The notes under the pieces: model-generated | Database searches by the model: none | The model's input: the letters and a program-made list of their open reading frames with translations, nothing else | What the model was told of the DNA's origin: nothing | Shown here: one piece after another, positions 6,229 to 7,759 of the stretch | Layout of the letters: every line of letters begins with the position of its first letter | Numbering within the stretch: the first letter of the stretch is position 1 | Translations under genes and position numbers: made by a program | DNA from: CBDUUP01 sp965370435 | Lineage (GTDB): Bacteria; Chloroflexota; Anaerolineae; Anaerolineales; UBA11579 | DNA: 7,759 bases | Direction: 5' to 3' | Assembly: GCA_965370435.1 (NCBI GenBank) | Contig: CBDUUP010000213.1 | Coordinates: 1 to 7,759, forward strand

Positions 6229-6924
6229 ATGTTTAGGTTATTTGCCCGTGACAAAATAATAAAGCGAGTAGAAGGCTTTAAACCATTGCTTGCTCAGTGG
6301 GAAAAAAATACGCATCCCGCTCAAATCCGCTTGACTGAATACCTTGAGTGGATAACCAATGAAATCTCCCCTAAAATTGACCATCAAGCCGATCTGTTCT
6401 TATATTTGGAAGTCGATGTAGTTAGTCCTTCCAATCTATTAAAACATCATGATTTAGAGAATTACTTGACGCCGCTTTTTGGTAGGAAGTGGCTTGACCC
6501 CAGTAAATTCGTCTGTGTTTCTGGTCGAAAAAAGGTTGGAGGGGGATCCTTTATAGAAATTGGTAAGGCGAAACAAATTTCAGAAGACCAATTTTCTGGA
6601 TGGAATGAGTTCAATTGTAAACCGGGGTCGGGCACAGCATCACCTAAATGGAAAGAAGCTATTCGCCAAGAGTTAGCATTAGCAAACGTTGCGCTGATGC
6701 CACCTGGACCGGTGGAAGTTCATCTTGCTTGGAGGTGTTCTTTGAACCGTAATTGGGTTAATCTTTGGAAGCCGACCGGAGATGCAATGGGGCCGGCGCT
6801 TGGATATGAAAATCCTGCCGATCTCTATAACCCAAGAGATGACCGTATCGTTCGTCTTTCGATGCACAAAACAATTGTTCCTGGTTTGGGTCACATTGTA
6901 GAAGTTGGAATGTGGTGGAACTAG
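6229..6924 (+). CDS. Hypothetical protein, two-half layout with RusA-like motifs
   Basis: A 231-residue soluble protein that I cannot name. No signal peptide or membrane segment is visible. Two halves look alike in pattern. The N-half has a hydrophobic strand LFLYLEVDVV (56-65), then HHDLENYLTPLF (73-84), a strand FVCVSG and lysines 101-102. The C-half has a strand VEVHLAW (162-168), then NRNWVNLWKPTGDAMGPALG (173-192), then PRDDRIVRLSMHK (202-214) and a strand HIVEVGMWW. RusA-family Holliday-junction resolvases carry D-x-D-N-x2-K-x3-D followed by D-D-x2-[IV]. The C-half keeps N178, K181, D185 and D204-D205 but has N175 and V177 where the acids are expected; the N-half keeps D75, E77 and N78. 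Distant RusA relationship is therefore a hypothesis. The gene is AT-rich compared with the FIST gene and is followed 16 bases after its stop by the DUF429 gene. Start chosen by the TATAAT 7 bases upstream. Confidence 0.8.
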   Translation: MFRLFARDKIIKRVEGFKPLLAQWEKNTHPAQIRLTEYLEWITNEISPKIDHQADLFLYLEVDVVSPSNLLKHHDLENYLTPLFGRKWLDPSKFVCVSGRKKVGGGSFIEIGKAKQISEDQFSGWNEFNCKPGSGTASPKWKEAIRQELALANVALMPPGPVEVHLAWRCSLNRNWVNLWKPTGDAMGPALGYENPADLYNPRDDRIVRLSMHKTIVPGLGHIVEVGMWWN

Positions 6925-6926
6925 GC

Positions 6927-6934
6927 AAGGTGAG
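6927..6934 (+). promoter_or_regulatory. Ribosome binding site deciding a GTG start for the DUF429 gene
   Basis: AAGGTGAG lies 6 bases before GTG at 6941. It favours that start over the in-frame TTG at 6905, which overlaps the preceding gene by 20 bases and would add 12 non-conserved-looking residues (MECGGTRQGERE). Confidence 0.45.
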
Positions 6935-6940
6935 AGAGAA

Positions 6941-7681
6941 GTGACTATAACTCTTATTGGAATTGATTGCGCCACAAAGGATAATAAAATTGGGTTGTCC
7001 AGGGGGTATTTTATCGATGGAAAATTCAGCATTGAAGAAATTACTGTAGGTTCATACGATGGTTCAGTCCTTGATACAGTCGCTAAATGGATTTCATTAT
7101 CTACAACTTCCTTATTAGCGTTAGATGCCCCATTAGGTTGGCCGACAGATCTTGGCGAATCGCTAATAGACCATAAGGCTGGGAGACCGATCCATATCGA
7201 AGCAAATTCCTTATTCCGACGGTTGACAGATCGAGTAGTTAGACGTGAAATTGGAAAACAATCACTGGATGTCGGGGCTGATCGCATCGCCCGAACCGCA
7301 CACTCGACTTTATCATTATTAGGGAAATTGAGTGACAGGATTGGGGAAACGATCTCGTTAGCCTGGGAGCCGCCTGAAGCTCCTGGGACATACGCCATCG
7401 AGGTTTATCCGGCGGCCACACTGATCGCATACGGCGTCGAAGCCTCTGGGTACAAGGGAAAAGACAGAGTTGAACGGCGATTGAATATTGTGAAGATATT
7501 AGAGAAACACATTGATTTTACATGCAATTTCGATCTAATGATAAGCAACGCAGATGCCTTGGACTCTGCGATCTGCGTTTTGGCCGCTGCTGATTTTCTC
7601 CTGAAAGATTGTATTGAGCCTGCGGATATGGATGTCGCCAAGAAGGAGGGGTGGATTTGGGTTAAGAAACCTCGTCCTTAG
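6941..7681 (+). CDS. DUF429 family protein, predicted RNase H-like fold nuclease
   Basis: A 246-residue soluble protein from the GTG start (258 residues if TTG 6905 is used). DUF429 proteins are annotated as predicted nucleases with an RNase H-like fold. Signature parts are present in order: first strand with acid TLIGIDCA (Asp9), LALDAPLGWP (Asp62), the FRRLTDRVVRR segment (about 92-102), YAIEVYPAATL (Glu154), then YKGK and the C-terminal helix ADALDSAICVLAAADFL (Asp205 and Asp208). Acids on strand one, mid-protein and the last helix are the expected arrangement for a metal-dependent RNase H-fold active site, so the protein appears intact. Placing the first strand directly at the N-terminus is a second reason to prefer the GTG start. 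It follows the 231-residue gene by 16 bases, so the two are probably co-transcribed and functionally linked. The real substrate of the family is not established. Composition is AT-rich like its partner. Confidence 0.88.
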   Translation: MTITLIGIDCATKDNKIGLSRGYFIDGKFSIEEITVGSYDGSVLDTVAKWISLSTTSLLALDAPLGWPTDLGESLIDHKAGRPIHIEANSLFRRLTDRVVRREIGKQSLDVGADRIARTAHSTLSLLGKLSDRIGETISLAWEPPEAPGTYAIEVYPAATLIAYGVEASGYKGKDRVERRLNIVKILEKHIDFTCNFDLMISNADALDSAICVLAAADFLLKDCIEPADMDVAKKEGWIWVKKPRP

Positions 7682-7690
7682 AGAAGGTTT

Positions 7691-7724
7691 TGAACGTTGG
7701 AACGTGAAAACGTTGGAACGTTGC
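7691..7724. repeat. AACGTT-type short repeat array, right copy
   Basis: Four 8-base units (AACGTTGG, AACGTGAA, AACGTTGG, AACGTTGC) starting 9 bases after the DUF429 stop codon. Bases 7691-7722 are identical at 31 of 32 positions to 6067-6098 in direct orientation, 1624 bases away. The seven bases GAGAAGG also precede both copies (6052-6058 and 7681-7687), though that may be chance. No T-run follows, so a terminator role is not supported. Confidence 0.8.
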
Positions 7725-7759
7725 GGGGGATAATAATCTTGCATAGTTCATAAAACCTG

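Noticed and set aside
6905..6940. TTG at 6905 as start of the DUF429 gene
   Set aside because: It overlaps the previous gene by 20 bases and lacks a good ribosome binding site. GTG 6941 has AAGGTGAG 6 bases upstream and starts just before the first conserved strand.
6062..7724. AACGTT arrays as a CRISPR array
   Set aside because: Units of about 8 bases without spacers, only two clusters, and genes between them.

Overview
The window looks like a chromosomal accessory region of a free-living bacterium, most plausibly a member of the Chloroflexota (Anaerolineae-like). This is an inference from three things: a very large multi-GAF histidine kinase with a many-pass membrane front, intergenic space filled with GGGCGA-type hairpin repeats and GTCATTCCGAG-type repeats, and AACGTT-rich repeats next to stop codons. 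No rRNA, tRNA or phylogenetic marker gene is present to confirm it. All genes that can be supported lie on the + strand.

Layout. Bases 1-833 hold no convincing gene. Bases 107-529 form a composite repeat element bounded by 12-bp perfect inverted repeats. Inside it are an imperfect tandem duplication (about 130-bp unit) and two hairpins with compensatory stem changes. Bases 530-833 are the upstream region of the first gene, with a candidate promoter and a 7-bp inverted repeat. Bases 834-4892 encode a 1352-residue membrane histidine kinase: TM1, an extracytoplasmic PDZ-like domain, a TM bundle, four GAF domains, HisKA and HATPase. Four bases later (4897-6063) comes a FIST-domain sensor protein, almost certainly in the same operon.

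Bases 6064-7759 differ in character. Base composition falls from GC-rich to clearly more AT-rich. Two genes stand in tandem: an unrecognised 231-residue protein (6229-6924) with motifs reminiscent of RusA-type resolvases, and a DUF429 protein with an RNase H-like fold (6941-7681). The pair is flanked by two direct copies, 31/32 identical, of an AACGTT-based repeat. One copy touches the stop codon of the FIST gene and the other lies 9 bases after the DUF429 stop. The block therefore looks like an acquired two-gene cassette, possibly a nuclease pair.

How the genes may work together. The kinase and FIST protein resemble known sensor pairs in which a FIST-domain (for example NosP-type) protein controls a kinase encoded beside it; no response regulator or receiver domain is in the window. 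The two downstream genes probably form an independent unit with its own promoter, apparently read as a leaderless mRNA. Their joint role is unknown. A DNA-processing or defence function is a hypothesis resting on fold-level motifs only.
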